64,000 nucleotides of DNA, taken from Alectoria sarmentosa (Eukaryota; Ascomycota; Lecanoromycetes; Lecanorales; Parmeliaceae). A program made the position numbers and the translations under genes. Under the pieces are notes generated by a model that saw only the letters and a program-made list of their open reading frames with translations, did no database searches and was not told where the DNA came from. Location: positions 1 to 64,000 of the forward strand of contig WOGZ01000078.1 in the NCBI GenBank assembly GCA_009733775.1, read 5' to 3'. Of the stretch, positions 47,762-60,100 are shown piece by piece (within the stretch, counting starts at the first letter, position 1; every line of letters starts with the position of its first letter).

Positions 47762-48164
47762 CTAGTACTTGAGGATGATGTACCTAGACAGGCGTAAGCA
47801 GTTGAAGGAGAAGAAACTCGGACAAATCATATCTATCGTGCGCCAAAAGATTGATATCCAGAGGTCAAATGACTTACAAGGCATGGATAATACCCGGAAT
47901 GTAACCCAGTATTGTCAGGAGGATGTTGATGAGGAAGTCGGCATTGCAACCGCGCTCGAGGAAGACACCGAGAGGCGGGAGAATGATGGCGAGGATAATC
48001 TTGCAGATATCGCTACAAGGCAGGTCAGCCACGAGACTCATGTACAACTCGACGGGCATTCAGGTCAAGGGGAAAGGAGGTAGACCGCTGCGGAGGAAAG
48101 CGGAATGGCCATCGTCGCTGTTGCAGATGAAACATTTCGAGACTTACCTTGCAGTGAATGCCAT
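47762..48164 (-). CDS. PMP3: PMP3-type small plasma-membrane proteolipid
   Basis: This 57-residue, two-helix plasma-membrane protein is linked in yeast to membrane potential and salt tolerance. The sequence is close to the family consensus: MAFTASDICKIILAIILPPL, then FLERGCNADFLINILL, TILGYIPGIIHA and the end YIILKY. Three exons: 48164-48148 (17 bases), 48012-47878 and 47783-47762; introns 48013-48147 and 47784-47877 are GT-AG. The first exon was set at ATG 48164 because it yields MAFTAS joined to DICK in phase. The gene is too short and too split for simple frame-based calling. Confidence 0.95.
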
Positions 48165-48235
48165 GATGAACGGATTGAAAGTTGAAGCTGCGGAAGCTTG
48201 ATGTAGAAAATCGAGAGTGCGTGTGGTGTTTAATA

Positions 48236-48273
<38 letters not shown>

Positions 48274-48856
48274 CGGTGTTTCCAAAGAATACAATAATAA
48301 GGTTGCCCTGACAGGACCTGCTGCATTTATGGCCAACACGCGAAATTGAGTTGAAATCCAAGATCCCTGTTCTCGCCACAAGTGGCTGTGCTGTCCGCAA
48401 GGAAGGAGCGGACGTACATAGCACCGAAGAAAATCTAGCTCGACACCCTACGAGTACATACTCTCGACTTCATCTTCAATTTTCAAACATCGTGCACGCT
48501 TGCTAGTCACAATTGCTCAACGGATGGTGCCATCTGTCAACAAAGCCTCAGAATCCCGACCAGCAGCTTCAGCAAGCAGATTTTGCGCCATTTATGGATA
48601 GTCTCCTTGGAAACGTTCAATGTGAACGACAAATCATATATATCCGGCGCAGCGGGCTTGGCAAATTACTAAACGAGGCCGACACATCAAGACGGCTAAG
48701 CTGCCAAGAATTACTATTGGCGGCGCCAATGATACTGGCAAATCCATCCCAGCCTGCTAATCAACATCCATGCCAATGCGCAGATATTCATGTCTCATGA
48801 CCTCCTGCAACGAACCAACGCCTTGGCCAAACGTGGGATATCCCTATCACCGATGC
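48165..48856. other. Spacer with GAT microsatellite
   Basis: The stretch lies between PMP3 and the 3' end of gamma-tubulin. A GAT run at 48235-48271 lies about 70 bases upstream of the PMP3 start, in its leader or promoter. No gene is supported. Confidence 0.5.
48235..48271 (+). repeat. GAT microsatellite upstream of PMP3
   Basis: About twelve GAT units are in tandem. It is probably variable in length between strains and sits close enough to the PMP3 start to lie in its 5' leader. Confidence 0.9.
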
Positions 48857-50538
48857 TTAACTGGCTTCCGCCTTCTCCTTGCCTTTATCGGGATCCAAGT
48901 AGCTCTCCGTCTCCGCCTCTTCGTACTCTCCGATCAAGTCCGTGACCACAGCTCTTGCTTCGTCGAATTCGCCCAGTCCATCTGCAAAAGGCGCCTCCTT
49001 CTTGTAACCTTCCAGATAGGCGTTTCGTTTCCTCATCTTGTCGTATTGGACAACGATCCGCTTGAAGAGCGTCGCGACAGATGTGTGATTTGCTAGCATG
49101 AGACCTGAGACTCTGTGCGTGTTTTGGAGGTAGGGCGACTTCTTTGTCAGCGCGACTTGGATCGATGCGGGACCCCATGGTATGAAGGTTGCCAATTGAC
49201 GTTCGCGGATCCGGAGGAGTGATTTGTGCACTTCGGTGGGATCTGCTTCTCCTTGAATGATGTTGAGTATGCTGATATAGCAACTTGTCTTGCTTGGCGT
49301 CGTAGAGACCATACGGTTCTTCGGTTGTAACAGTCGCCGCATCACGTCCAGTACTGTAGTCTTTCGTACCGTCTTTGCTTGCTCTACGTTGTCGCCTGTG
49401 AAGGGAGTGTAGGAGGTCATGAGGAAGTGACATCGCGGCGTTGGAATGAGAGAAGCAACAATGCCAACGAGGTCATTGTGCATATAACCCGGGTAGCGAA
49501 GGGTGGTCGTGCTGGCGGACATGACAGTGGAGACGAGCTGGTTCGTTTGCTGGAAAGAAGGCTCTTGGACGTGAAGTCGGTCCGCTGCTATCCTTGACAA
49601 GGCGCCGTTATCGAGCACGACCACCGAGTCCGCATTCTGGGTCAGCCGCCGCATAGCGAGCAAGCTGTTGTACGGATTGACCACCACACTGTCTCCTTGC
49701 GTGTCCGGGAATACCGAATAAGTCTGTATCAGCTTCTTAGGGAATCTGTCGTTCATTCGCTCCAGTATGTAGCTTCCCAAACCTGACCCTGTACCACCAG
49801 CAATTGAGTGAAGGAGCATGAAACCCTATTGACTATTGTCAATCCAAGGTTTCAAAAGAGTCCCAGAATAGACTTACCTCTAGCGAGTCGCTTCCATCGG
49901 CCTCTCGATCTATCATGTCAAACACCTCCTCTTGCACCGTATCTCCAGCAGCGTAGCCTGCAGCCCAATTGTTTGCTGCACCACTACCCTGCGATCCAAC
50001 GAAAAAGTTCTCCGGATTGTAGATGTTCTTGTATGGCCCATTTTGGATACCGTGAATCACCTTGGCGGTAGCAGAAACCGATGGTCAGCGCGTCGTTGCA
50101 TGCCTGGTGAGCTAAACAGTCGACAAGTCTACATACTCGTGGTTCCAAGTCTAACAATATTGCTCGGGGTATGTACCGCGTATCATCGCTCTTGAAACGT
50201 ATCAGCTGGCGTCAATTTGTAGCAATTTTGAGAGCCCCGCCTGGTAGAAAAACACATCCTTCCTATCACCCCCTTCGGTCGCGAAGTCTTCCAGGTTGCC
50301 ATCTTGACTGATTCCGTGCTCCAGACATAGCTGCTGCCAGAATTGACTACCAACTGCGGTCACACATCAGTACTATACTACTGCGTTTCCAAACACATGA
50401 ACCCCGCGTTCACGACGCGTCGGTCAAGGGCGGCTCACTGCTGTTGCCGCATTGGCCGGCCTGGATGGTTATGATCTCCCTAAGTCTTGGTCAGGGACAT
50501 AGATGGAGAGAGCATGATGTGCCAAAGTACCTAGGCAT
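48857..50538 (-). CDS. Gamma-tubulin
   Basis: This spindle pole body tubulin nucleates microtubules. It reads MPREIITIQAGQCGNS at the start, contains the nucleotide-binding loop GGTGSG and long near-consensus blocks such as YPGYMHNDLVGIVASLIPTP, and ends in an acidic tail. Six exons: 50538-50531 (8 bases), 50479-50439, 50353-50241, 50190-50137, 50060-49878 and 49825-48857, giving 455 residues, near the usual 450-475. The third intron, 50191-50240, has no GT donor anywhere near the exon end and must start with GC (CAG then GCGGGG); retention would give a stop after 13 codons. All other introns are GT-AG. The gene is mipA in Aspergillus. Confidence 0.94.
50191..50240 (-). other. GC-AG intron in gamma-tubulin
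   Basis: On the coding strand this 50-base intron starts GCGGGG after FYQ and ends TTCAAG before SDDTRYIP. The segment from the end of exon 3 to just before the acceptor contains no GT that could serve as donor, and the branch-like GCTGAT lies near the 3' end. A GT to GC change at an ancestral GTGGGG donor would explain it. Confidence 0.75.
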
Positions 50539-53500
50539 GGTCAAAGATTCTTCATCTCTTTATTTTGCGATACTGAACACTGTTGAACACCCAAATTTCG
50601 CGTCGCCCCGACTCCCCCAAACTTGAGCTAGATTTTAGAGAGCAGTTACGGGGGTTGCACCCAGGGCTAGGGCTGCTACTAGCGCTGATGCAGGACTTTT
50701 GATGTCGACGACTCGACCTCGGAAAGGTTTGATGAGTTCTTTTTTTTGATACACGAGTCTACACTCTACAAGGGCAAGTCATAAAAAAGTGACAGTCTTG
50801 TGAGGAGTTGAGGAGTTGAGGAGTTGTATTCCTCTCCATTTCACGTCAAGTTTTGCTACTTGGCCCGTGACATTGTGACATGCATGCTTCAACTGGCCTA
50901 TAGAAAGCGATCCTCAAAGCAAAAAGCTCCTTGCTGACGTCGACTTTCAGTGCATCTTGTACTCTTTTGATTGGCCCTTTTTCTGATCCGCCTGACGTGG
51001 AAATTTACGAGCTCAGTCAAAATTGTTGCCGAAGATTCGTCAATATTTCCGCGCAACCCGAGGGCCTCCGAGCCATTTGAACGATATCAAAGATGAATGC
51101 CCCTGGGTAACCGCCATTCACTCTATGCGCTCCTCGCTGCCGTCTCTGTTCTCGAGGCGAAATTGGCTTGAGTAGGCTCTAAGTTTTTCATGAGAAGAAG
51201 TCTCAAAAGATCGTTTTCTAGGTCTGCTGGGCATGCGCTTGTCCAGCTGCGTGTTATCTCTTCGCTGTCGTCTAACGTTATGACTGTCTTGAACTTCCCT
51301 CGTGATACAAACCCACAGCATCGTGACAGGCTTGATATTCTCCTGCACTATCAGCATGATACCCCCAGCAATGGACTGAAACCTCTACGTGGTGCTGGGG
51401 ACCAGTACGTCTTCGCACGGAAGCCAAGATCAGCCCTACCTAATCCGACCTTGGACACGCTTTCCCAGCATTTCGAATCTTTCCACCAATATCGATCCCA
51501 ATCACGCCGTAGCACCTGACCCTTCTTCGCCATCTAAACCGAGCGTTGTGTCAGATTCAACTAAGCTGGTTCCTCACATCCTTGAATCGCACCTTCGGTA
51601 TGTCCTTGGGCTGAATTCTCTACGGTGGAAGCAAGGAGAGTTTGGATGTTTAATCGTAAATGCGGTGTCATGAAATCGAGACGAAACATCATCCCTTTAT
51701 ACAAATACTAACCTGGATCATAAGAAAGAGAAGGGTCATTGAGTCATTGGATAGATTGAGTATTTGATATAGAAATGATGTCTGGCCTTAAGAAAGATAA
51801 ATCTTCTACGGCGAAATGGATCCTTCCTCTTTCCCCTTTTTTGTGATTATATATTTCGGTTTGTATATTTGAGCAGGAGCGAGGAGAGGGTATTCTGGAT
51901 AGTGATACTCTCGGGGTGGGTTCCTCGTCAAAGAGGGTTGCACACAGGCTGGGTTACTCCGAGGGCGGTTCTGTTGCAGGGGGATTTCAGGTCCATGGCA
52001 CGTGCCCTAGTTGATATTCTCATGTAGTGTGATACCTCCTCTCGTACAACAATATAAACAACTTCACTATCAAAACAAAACCATTAGCATTATCTTTCCC
52101 TGAACATGCCTGGCTATCTTGTGTGTCGCTCAAAATGCAGGGGTGATTGTTACGAAAAAGCGAGCTCCCTTTCATCTCCTACCCACAATCGCCGACTGAC
52201 TACTGTTCTCGTACTTACGCAAACCAGCATTCTGAGGCCATTTTGAGACAACTAGAGCAGAAGAATGCCCTGTTGAAGTAACCAGAACAAATGCATTCCA
52301 ACACCCTCTTGGAACAGCTTGAGCAGAGCAAAAAAATGCTAGAGCGCATACGCAGCATGCACCTTACGCCATCGTGGGCAGACTTGAGATACTCTTTCAA
52401 GGCGCGAAAGAGTATCCGGTGAGATTTCCAGGATGCTAGACGGGTGACTCACACACTCGTGTCTCCAAGTCCCCTGCCACTGGGTCTATCAAGCGGGTCG
52501 CGCAGTACGATCTGTGAGGAACCGTCGAATGGTTTGAGGCATAGAAGGTAGGTGTGGGTGTAGTGCTCGACCTCTCCATTCTTGAATGAACGAAATCATT
52601 GGAAAGCTGGATTTTCCGCTTGTCGAGCTTACTTTTCTTTCATAATCATTCCTTTTCCCTGATTCCTGTGATTGAAACCATCGTTTGGTCTGTTGTGTGA
52701 CCTCCCGAGACACGTTCACGCTGCTGAGTTCTCTAGATGCCGCGTTCCTGGATGGCACATCCACTCAAGTACATTGGTAGGCTGCACCATCTGTGGAGGT
52801 CACGTGCATGGTGGTTCTTCAACGAGGTACACAACCTTGAATGCGATTTCCAAGAAAGGAATCTGACTGGTCGCAACATGACCGGAGCAGGTTACAAAAT
52901 TGATCGTACTCTCAAATAGGACGTTTTCGGGTCCCAAAATGGCCTGACACTGGTGAGGCTTTCTACTTCAAGTAAAGTTTTGGGGTTGGGTCTACCGGTA
53001 GCAAATAGAATAGCGAAATACAGTTGGATTGAGTGATCCGGGTCAGAAACTCGCACTTGTTCGCAGGCAAGCAAGGGAGGTACAGTCACCTTCCAAGAGA
53101 ACATTTGCTCATGGCCTTGTTTCTCCCCGAGTGCCTAGCTTTACATACTCACGCTGTTACCCATCAAGAAGTGTCGATGGGCCTGTTCCCGATACACCGT
53201 TCCTCAGTGTCTCTCCAATCTATTCATCCAATGGCCGGAGACCCTACCACTGACTTCGAACGACCGAGGGCGTATTTGTCTCCAGAATGTCGGTCACTTA
53301 TCTTATTATGGCGACCAACAAAAGTAAGGAGCAAGGTGCAGGTCTCCCACTGCTCTTCAATTGATCTTCCAAGAAGCTGGCGGAGGATCAGAAGCTCAGC
53401 ACATATGTGCTGAGTCAGGTGTCTAATTGCGTGTGGAGGAGGCCGCGAGATTTACTGAAAAACCTCAAGAGGATAAGGCGAATTCATCGACTGTGGTTTT

Positions 53501-53807
53501 CGAACCAAGTAAAGATATCGTGCCCTGTATGATATTGAGAATATATTTCATTGTCACTCATGGCTCATCGCTGTATCTAACATTTGCTCAAGAGGGAAAG
53601 AAAGCCCCTATAGCCAAGCGCCCGTGAATGAGTAGCGCTCCGTGGCTGCTAAGCAAAAGCTCTCTGCAGCGCAGAACGTTGTAAATACGCCAACGTCGCC
53701 AATTCTGGGTGTGAGACCTATGCAAGGAACCGCCGAAGCGTGGTGCTGTGTACAGTCGAGCCTGAAATGCATCTGGTGGAAAAAGAAAAGGCACCATTGA
53801 TCGCGCC
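50539..53807. other. 3.3-kb stretch without a supported gene
   Basis: Between gamma-tubulin and CDC14 there are only short frames. A Ser/Pro-rich frame at 51389-51673 and a Leu/Glu/Gln-rich stretch at 52228-52418 look slightly coding-like but lack starts, family motifs or a clear splice chain. A GAGGAGTTGA tandem lies near 50799-50826. Confidence 0.45.
52228..52418 (+). pseudogene. Possible coiled-coil exon relic
   Basis: After an ACCAG acceptor-like site the frame reads HSEAILRQLEQKNALLK, stop TAA, then LLEQLEQSKKMLERIRSM and on to a GTGAG donor-like site. The two halves look like successive heptads of one coiled coil, so this could be a decayed exon. It may equally be chance in Leu/Glu-rich composition. 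Confidence 0.25.
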
Positions 53808-55889
53808 TCATGATCGTGACCGGCCCGCTGCTGGCCCGCTTTGACTTCCCACTCGGCCGCTTGTTTTCCTGACTCCGCTTTTGACCTCTCTACTTTCTGC
53901 ACTTCTCCTCACTGAGCTCCCGCGTATCTTGGTGACTCCCAAAGCCCCGCTCCCACTGCCACTCTTTGTGCTTCCGGGTGTCTTCGGTCTCGACGGCTTG
54001 TCAGGAGCATGCTCATCATGATGGGTCCAATTCTCGACATCTGAAGTCAACTCTTGTAGCGCCTCATCGTCGCCGGCAGTACTGTATCGAGAGGTTGTAG
54101 TGGTAGTGGTCGTGTAGCTGACGCCGCGCTTCTTCTCGCTGCCCACTGGCGAACGAGAGCTTGTTCGTCGGCCAAGCACTCGCAGCTCCCACTCCTCTTC
54201 ATTCTCACCAGGAGTTTGTCGATGGCTGCGCATCTCCACGATCTGATTGTCTGGATCTTCAACAGCGCTATTGGCGTTGAAAGCGGCTGATGATGCTCTC
54301 GCATACGGATGATGACGGGAATCCATCCTGCTGGTCTTCCTTGGCTGCCCTGGAGTCGGAGCTGGAAGATTTTCGTCCATAGCATTTGAAGGACCAGTCT
54401 CATTGGCTGTTATTTCGCCTAGTGCACTTCGCTTGCCAGAGTGGCTCGGGTTCGGTGGCGTCGCAGTCTGACCAATACTGGCATGACTACGGCGGATTGA
54501 TTTGGTAGGCGTTGAGGGCAGAGCTGCAGCAAGCTTCTCCTTCAGAAGGTCTTCCCACCACCACTCCCGGAACGTTCCTTGGTTAAGATGGAGCCAGTGC
54601 TGCTGGGGCCCGACAACCATGCCTGGTCGCATGAACCGCATGAAGGCAATGATCTCGTTAGCGGTGAACCCATAGCGGTAGATGAGATATGCTCCAATTA
54701 GACAACCTGTGCGACCTAAGCCAGCTTTGCAATGAACAGCAATAGCCTTCTTTTTCACGGTGATCATCTCATGCGCCAGCCTGATAAACTTCTTGACCAT
54801 ATGTAGTGGTGGGCACGTTCCGTCGTCGAAGATCATATCCAGATGGTTGATACCGAGAGCAGTGAAGTATGTGGGCGAGTAGAGTTCTGAGTTCAGACGG
54901 ACAACAAGTCCGACATTGCACTTGGAAAAATGCGAGAGGACATTCTTGAACGGGCTTGGCAGGTTGGACTTCTTGACGGCGGAGGTATTGGTAGGTACGG
55001 TGGCATATAATGGCGAGTCAGGTAATATAGGGGCTATTGGCTGATGCTGAGGGGATGCAAGCGCAATAAAATTAGGTGTGAGCCAATTGAAATCTCCTTG
55101 GTCTACCCTCTCGTATCTCTCGTACCTGAAGGCTCATCAGCATTTCTTATTGAATCTGGTCATAGATGCTCACTCGTCGAGTCTGAAGTCTCTGAAACCC
55201 ACCAAGCCCTCTTCCTTGGCCTTCCACACACCGTAAACAACATCCTGTACTCCGATGCTGAAGTCCGCTTGGCTGTAACCTGCATCTCGGAAAGGCATCA
55301 ACGGTGGTTCTGCTTGTGCGATGGGTGCTAATGCCAGATGTGGTGGCCAATTCTGTATGACAATCATGTAACAAGCCAGTAAACAAGCGGCATTTGCCCT
55401 GCTCCTCGAGTCTGGCTTGCTCCAGAACACGACTCCTCGTTCTGCATTCTTTGGGTCTCCCAAGATCTCGTGGAGGAGGACAGCGAAGCGGTAGAGGTGC
55501 CCAATGTGTAATGGTCCAAAGTCTGCATGGAAGCGATTATAAAGCAGGTCATCATCGACGGTGAAGTAGAAGGGAGGATGCACTTTGGGGCCTGATGGTA
55601 CTGGTGTGGGACGATGTGGTGATTTGGAGGAGCGCTTTGAAGGCGACTTGGCAGGTGTCGCTGGATATGGGAATGGAGTGTGCTCGTTGGGAGGGTGAGT
55701 ATATGATGCGAGGTAGACTCGGTCTGTGAGGCAATGTCAGCTTTTCATGTACCATATCTGCTGATAGTGCGCCGACAGCGAAGTCATCACTGGCTGCAGC
55801 TACTTACTCTGGATGTACTCGATGACCTGTCCATAGCTTGTTGTGCCCAAAGCTGGAGACACCGGTGCTCTTGCCGGCTGGTGCGACAT
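53808..55889 (-). CDS. CDC14: Cdc14 dual-specificity protein phosphatase
   Basis: This phosphatase reverses Cdk phosphorylation at mitotic exit and in cytokinesis. An N-terminal inactive DSP-like domain (VDDDLLYNRFHADFGPLHIG, RSRANAACLLACYM) precedes the catalytic domain with MIFDDGTCPP, the P-loop HCKAGLGRTG (nucleophile Cys343, Arg349) and MRFMRPGMVVGPQQHW. A 300-residue basic, Ser/Thr/Pro-rich tail follows, as in fungal orthologues. Exons are 55889-55808, 55723-55174 and 55125-53808; introns 55724-55807 and 55126-55173 are GT-AG. Length is 649 residues. The gene is divergently arranged with PCC1. Confidence 0.96.
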
Positions 55890-56429
55890 GGCGACAGGGC
55901 AGTCGCAGACCACCTCAGTATGGGAAACTGCAGCTGTATGCTCAGAAGATTTTGGAGCTCTTGCTTGAAATGCGCGGTGGCTATTGTAATTGTGAAGTTG
56001 CGATAGAGGACGAGGGCAGCTGCTTGTTTATTTTGACACTTCAGATGCTTGTCTGGACTTGAACGGATAAATGAAGCACTCGGACAACTTTACAGCCCAC
56101 TGCCAGTAATAATAAGTACCTCAAAGATAGGAAGTGATGCTGTTGTCGCAGGACCTAGAACAATGATGTTGTTTATGCTTTGTTTGACTGTGAGGGCTCC
56201 TGCCATTGGCCACGATTGAATCTCGGCAACTCATGAATTAGGGGTAGAAAGGCTTGTCGACATGGCAACCGTCTATCTTCAGCCCTATCTATATAAGTAT
56301 TAATAAATGGTGATGGGGACCTTTGAACATTCACAAAGATATCGGCTTTTTCTTGTAAACTGAATAATAAGCACTCGTATCATTTCGCATCCTTCTTCGC
56401 ATGCGCCTTCTGCAATATCTGCAGCCATC
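55890..56429. promoter_or_regulatory. Shared promoter region of CDC14 and PCC1
   Basis: This 540-bp interval lies between two divergent start codons and must contain both promoters. No individual factor site is strong enough to name. Confidence 0.6.
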
Positions 56430-56904
56430 ATGCCGGGTTCGTCTTTTGATCCCGACTTCCCGTGCTCCTTGTGAATATTCGATGCCTCCTGCTACACATC
56501 CTGATTGTACCTGCTAAATGACATACAGAATCATCTCGATTCCCCTTCCCACACACCGACTAGCATCCTTCGCCCTCCGCGCTCTCAGCGTAGACGCCGA
56601 GCTTTCGCCTCTCGTCCATCGTTTTTTCTCTCTCGTATCCCAAGACGCTTCCTCAGACGTCACCACCAACAACTCAACAAGCGTAGATGCAGCAGCCCGC
56701 TTGAACGGTGATGCGCCATTGGTCATGGGAGCGGATCTTGCAAGAGATATTGAGACATTGACGGTTCTGCGGACAGGTTACAAGGCCACAACCAACCGCA
56801 TGCTGAGAGTGGCTGTCAATGGATTTATGGAGAGTCTCGGGGTCGTATTGGGGGTCATGGAAGAGCTCGATGTCGATGTGTTGGCCGAGGAAGGCAGTGA
56901 TTGA
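56430..56904 (+). CDS. PCC1: KEOPS/EKC complex subunit Pcc1
   Basis: Pcc1 is the small dimerising subunit of the KEOPS complex that makes the t6A modification of tRNA and influences telomeres and transcription. The sequence shows ISIPLPTHRLASFALRALSV, DAELSPLV, and the diagnostic YKATTNRMLRVAVNGFMES, followed by LGVVLGVMEELD. One intron at 56471-56528 (GTGAAT to CAG, with CTAAAT upstream) joins exon 1 (MPGSSFDPDFPCS) to exon 2, giving 138 residues. A start at the in-frame ATG 56518 is possible but would drop the conserved FPC segment. Confidence 0.88.
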
Positions 56905-57186
56905 CTGCTCTCTGCACAATGAAAAGACGAAGCCGAATGGCAAATGTGGCCTCAGGACCGAGTGAATGCCCGAATGAGCAAAAATGATATGGTAGGGGAT
57001 AACGAGGCGCTGCTGAATGCTGGCACCAATGGCCTAGTCGATGAGGCTTCCACAGGTATTCGTAAATTTTTACGCTAAGTCGAAATTCAGCTAAAAGTCG
57101 GGCAGTGACCTCTTCTCGAAATGTTAGGACATTTGAGGATTGCAACGAAGCAGTAGGACTGATAGACTTAGTTGGAGACTCGCATC

Positions 57187-60100
57187 TCAAGACTCCCGTA
57201 CTTCCTCCGGCTGTTTGGCAAAAAGTTGTAAATGATACTGGCCATGGAGCCCCATCGCTTGGTCTCTAGATGTTATCTCTCCTACATGCTGAATTGCTTG
57301 TAGCCTCTCAAATGGGTTCATCGTGGCGTGTTTCCTAAGCATGAAGACGTTACCCTCCTTGCCTCTGCAAGCGGTACCTGGGCTTTTGCCTTCACTTTCC
57401 TCCCTGATAATTGGCACGGAGTATTGAGACACTGTTTGGAACTGCTGGTTTCCGTGATTGACATCGTCTGGGAAGTGTTTGATCTCAGATTTCAGCTCGA
57501 TTTTCGTATCAGGTTTTTGTTCTGGGGTTGCTCCGTGCCTTTGAGAGTAGTCGCCTGGGCTAGCGGAGAAGTGTCGCTTTATGGTGATTGGTGCTTCTTG
57601 CGCCTCTGGTTGAAGAATGACTTTACGAACAGGTTCTTGTTCTTGGGATGTGAATCTGACCGCAAATGTAGAATCGTCATCTGTCTTGGCCATGTTGCGA
57701 ATCTTCCGATCCAACATGAGGGCATGCCTCTCCGAAGAACGCTCCCTCTTTGCTTCTGTGGCTATCTTATCAGCGAGGCCTTGCAGCTTGTGCTCTCCTC
57801 GTTTGCTTCTGTCTCCTGCTTTCTTTGCTGCTTGCTTTGCTTCTTTTTTCTTTGCTATCTTCTTTGCTACAGTTTCAGGTATCTTTGGGTGCCGCCTGGT
57901 GAAGACTTTTGCCTCCTCCGCAACTCTTTTATTGTTCTCCATATCTGTTTGTGATTGAATCGTTGACGCTTCTAGCTCTTTCGCCTCTTGCTCCTTGCGT
58001 GTCAATTTACCTCCCTCTTCCTCTGTTCTCCTATGGGTTTCGGCGAGCTCTTGTTCAGCCTGCACATACCCTTGTCCTAGAAATCGTTGAGCTTCTTCTC
58101 CGTCGGCTTGCACCCGATTGTGCTTCTCCATCTCATCTTTGGCTTTATTCTCGACTAAGTACTCCATTGCTTCGAATCCATTCACATCCCGAACTGTGTT
58201 TCTCTTCTTTTCATGCTTTGAACTCTTCAATCCTGCCGAGGAACTTCCAACGTCTCTCGTGTCGGTGCCGCCTTTTTCGGGGGATCTCTGATCGTTTATT
58301 TTGGGAACTCTCTGGAAAAGGGCAGTAGCAGATCTGGTTGTACCGGTTTCCGTCAATGGCTCTTGTGGCATCAGATTTTGCAGATGCACGTTGGGAGTCT
58401 GAAGTTCTTCCCCCTTGACTTCACTGCCGACAGGGATCCTCGAAGCTTGCCCTCGTATAGAGAGAAGCGTGAAAGGAGCATCCAGTTTTGTGTTCACTGT
58501 GGTTCTGCGCCGGACTTCATAGACTTGGTTACGCAGCTCGGCCCTTAGATATTGCATCCTGTTCGCGGTGATATTTGTATTGAGGAACGAAGACTACAGT
58601 GATCGTTAGTAACACATTGACGTCATGGAGTTAGTTCAATCACCTCTAAGCTCATGCCTTGCTCGGAGAGCATGCCGAAGTGATTTTCGGCCACGATTAA
58701 TTCAGACTGAGCGTGGGCATTAGCCTCGGTAGTGTCAACTCCTGGCATGGCATCCATGGTCGACGGCAACGAGCCAAATATCAGATTCGCAGCACTAGCT
58801 TGGTTGCTATTCCTGAATACAGGTGTATGAAGATTAGCAGGATCAGCATCGGAAGGCGGCTTGTAGACATAGAAGGTAATCGTATCTCCCGGCTTTGCAA
58901 CCTCTCCAAGAGCTTCACGTTTTTCCACTTCAACGTCCTGATCGTCTCCAAAAGCTGGCTCAAATGATCGATGATGGTGGCTGTAGTCTGAGTCTGGATC
59001 CAAGGCCAGTAGCCCGTGCTTCTCACCCCAGCCACCTCCACCACTGAGCACTTTGTGAAGTCGGCCTCCAGACAGAATGGCATACTGGATTTTATCACTT
59101 ACGGTGCCTTGAAGCCGAGTAGCCCGATGCAAAGCAGCATACCTTTGAGGTCTAATGAGCGCCCAGACACCAGCTTGCTGAGCGGGTATCTGGCCTTGCT
59201 GGATGGCAGTGGATATCGCTCTTTCCAATTCTTCTGATGCAGGCGCGGCTTCGGTCGAGACATCGCCCACACTGATTTTGCGAACAATGTTACCAACAGC
59301 AGCAATAATGATCCTAGCTGGAGTGATGGGCACGAGATGCGAGTGTATGACATGGTCGAGTTGGAGTCGCATGCCCTCATCGGTGAAGACAGGGCCCATA
59401 TGAACGATCTGCTGTGGTAGCCAATTTTTCTTACTGGACACATGTTCAGAGTTGGATTCTTTGCTGAATTGTAAATTCCACCTTTGTGCAAAGAGGGTGG
59501 ACGTTTTTCCATTTTGGAAAACAGTATTAGCCACAGGCAATTGTACCATTCGCTCCACCAAAGGCTGAGACACTGACTTGTCAGAAACTTGTACGCGTAC
59601 GCCAAGGCTCGGAGGAAGCGAAAAGGACAATGTACACCGTTGCTGAATCGTCATCGTTTCTCGCTCATTAGGCATACTGCTGGGTGACCAAAGATCAGGG
59701 GCAGCAGCTTTTGAATCAAGTACGGCCACAGAGATTCCTTCGAATCCATCTCCCGTCCGCGTTCTAAGTGAAGATTCTACACCTGCACCATGGCTATTTC
59801 GTAATCTGTAAGGTGTAGTTGACTTTGTTTGCGGTATTCGATCTACTACCGCAGCTAAGAGATCAAAATCTTGCCAGGGCTTTGTAGTCTCAACGACCAG
59901 GCGTAGAAGAGATGGGATGAATGTACTACCGTCATCTAATAGCCGAATATGAGCTGGAGTAACAAGAAGCACAACGAGTGGCGTTTTCCCTAATGTTATT
60001 TTGGCTTTCCGAAGCTTCAAACGGGGAATATGAGAAGCCTATAGACATCAGAAAGATATCAATCAGACCAAGGAATGATAAGATTGAGCGAGCAATTCTG

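Noticed and set aside
57328..58328. Long plus-strand frames rich in Cys, Leu and Phe
   Set aside because: They are the exact antisense of the Lys/Glu/Ala-rich coiled-coil exon; GAA/AAG-rich coding gives such TTC/CTT-rich shadows.
58557..58623. Gene boundary between two separate genes
   Set aside because: The frames are joined in phase by a typical 50-base intron with a CTAAC branch point, and no promoter space exists between them.
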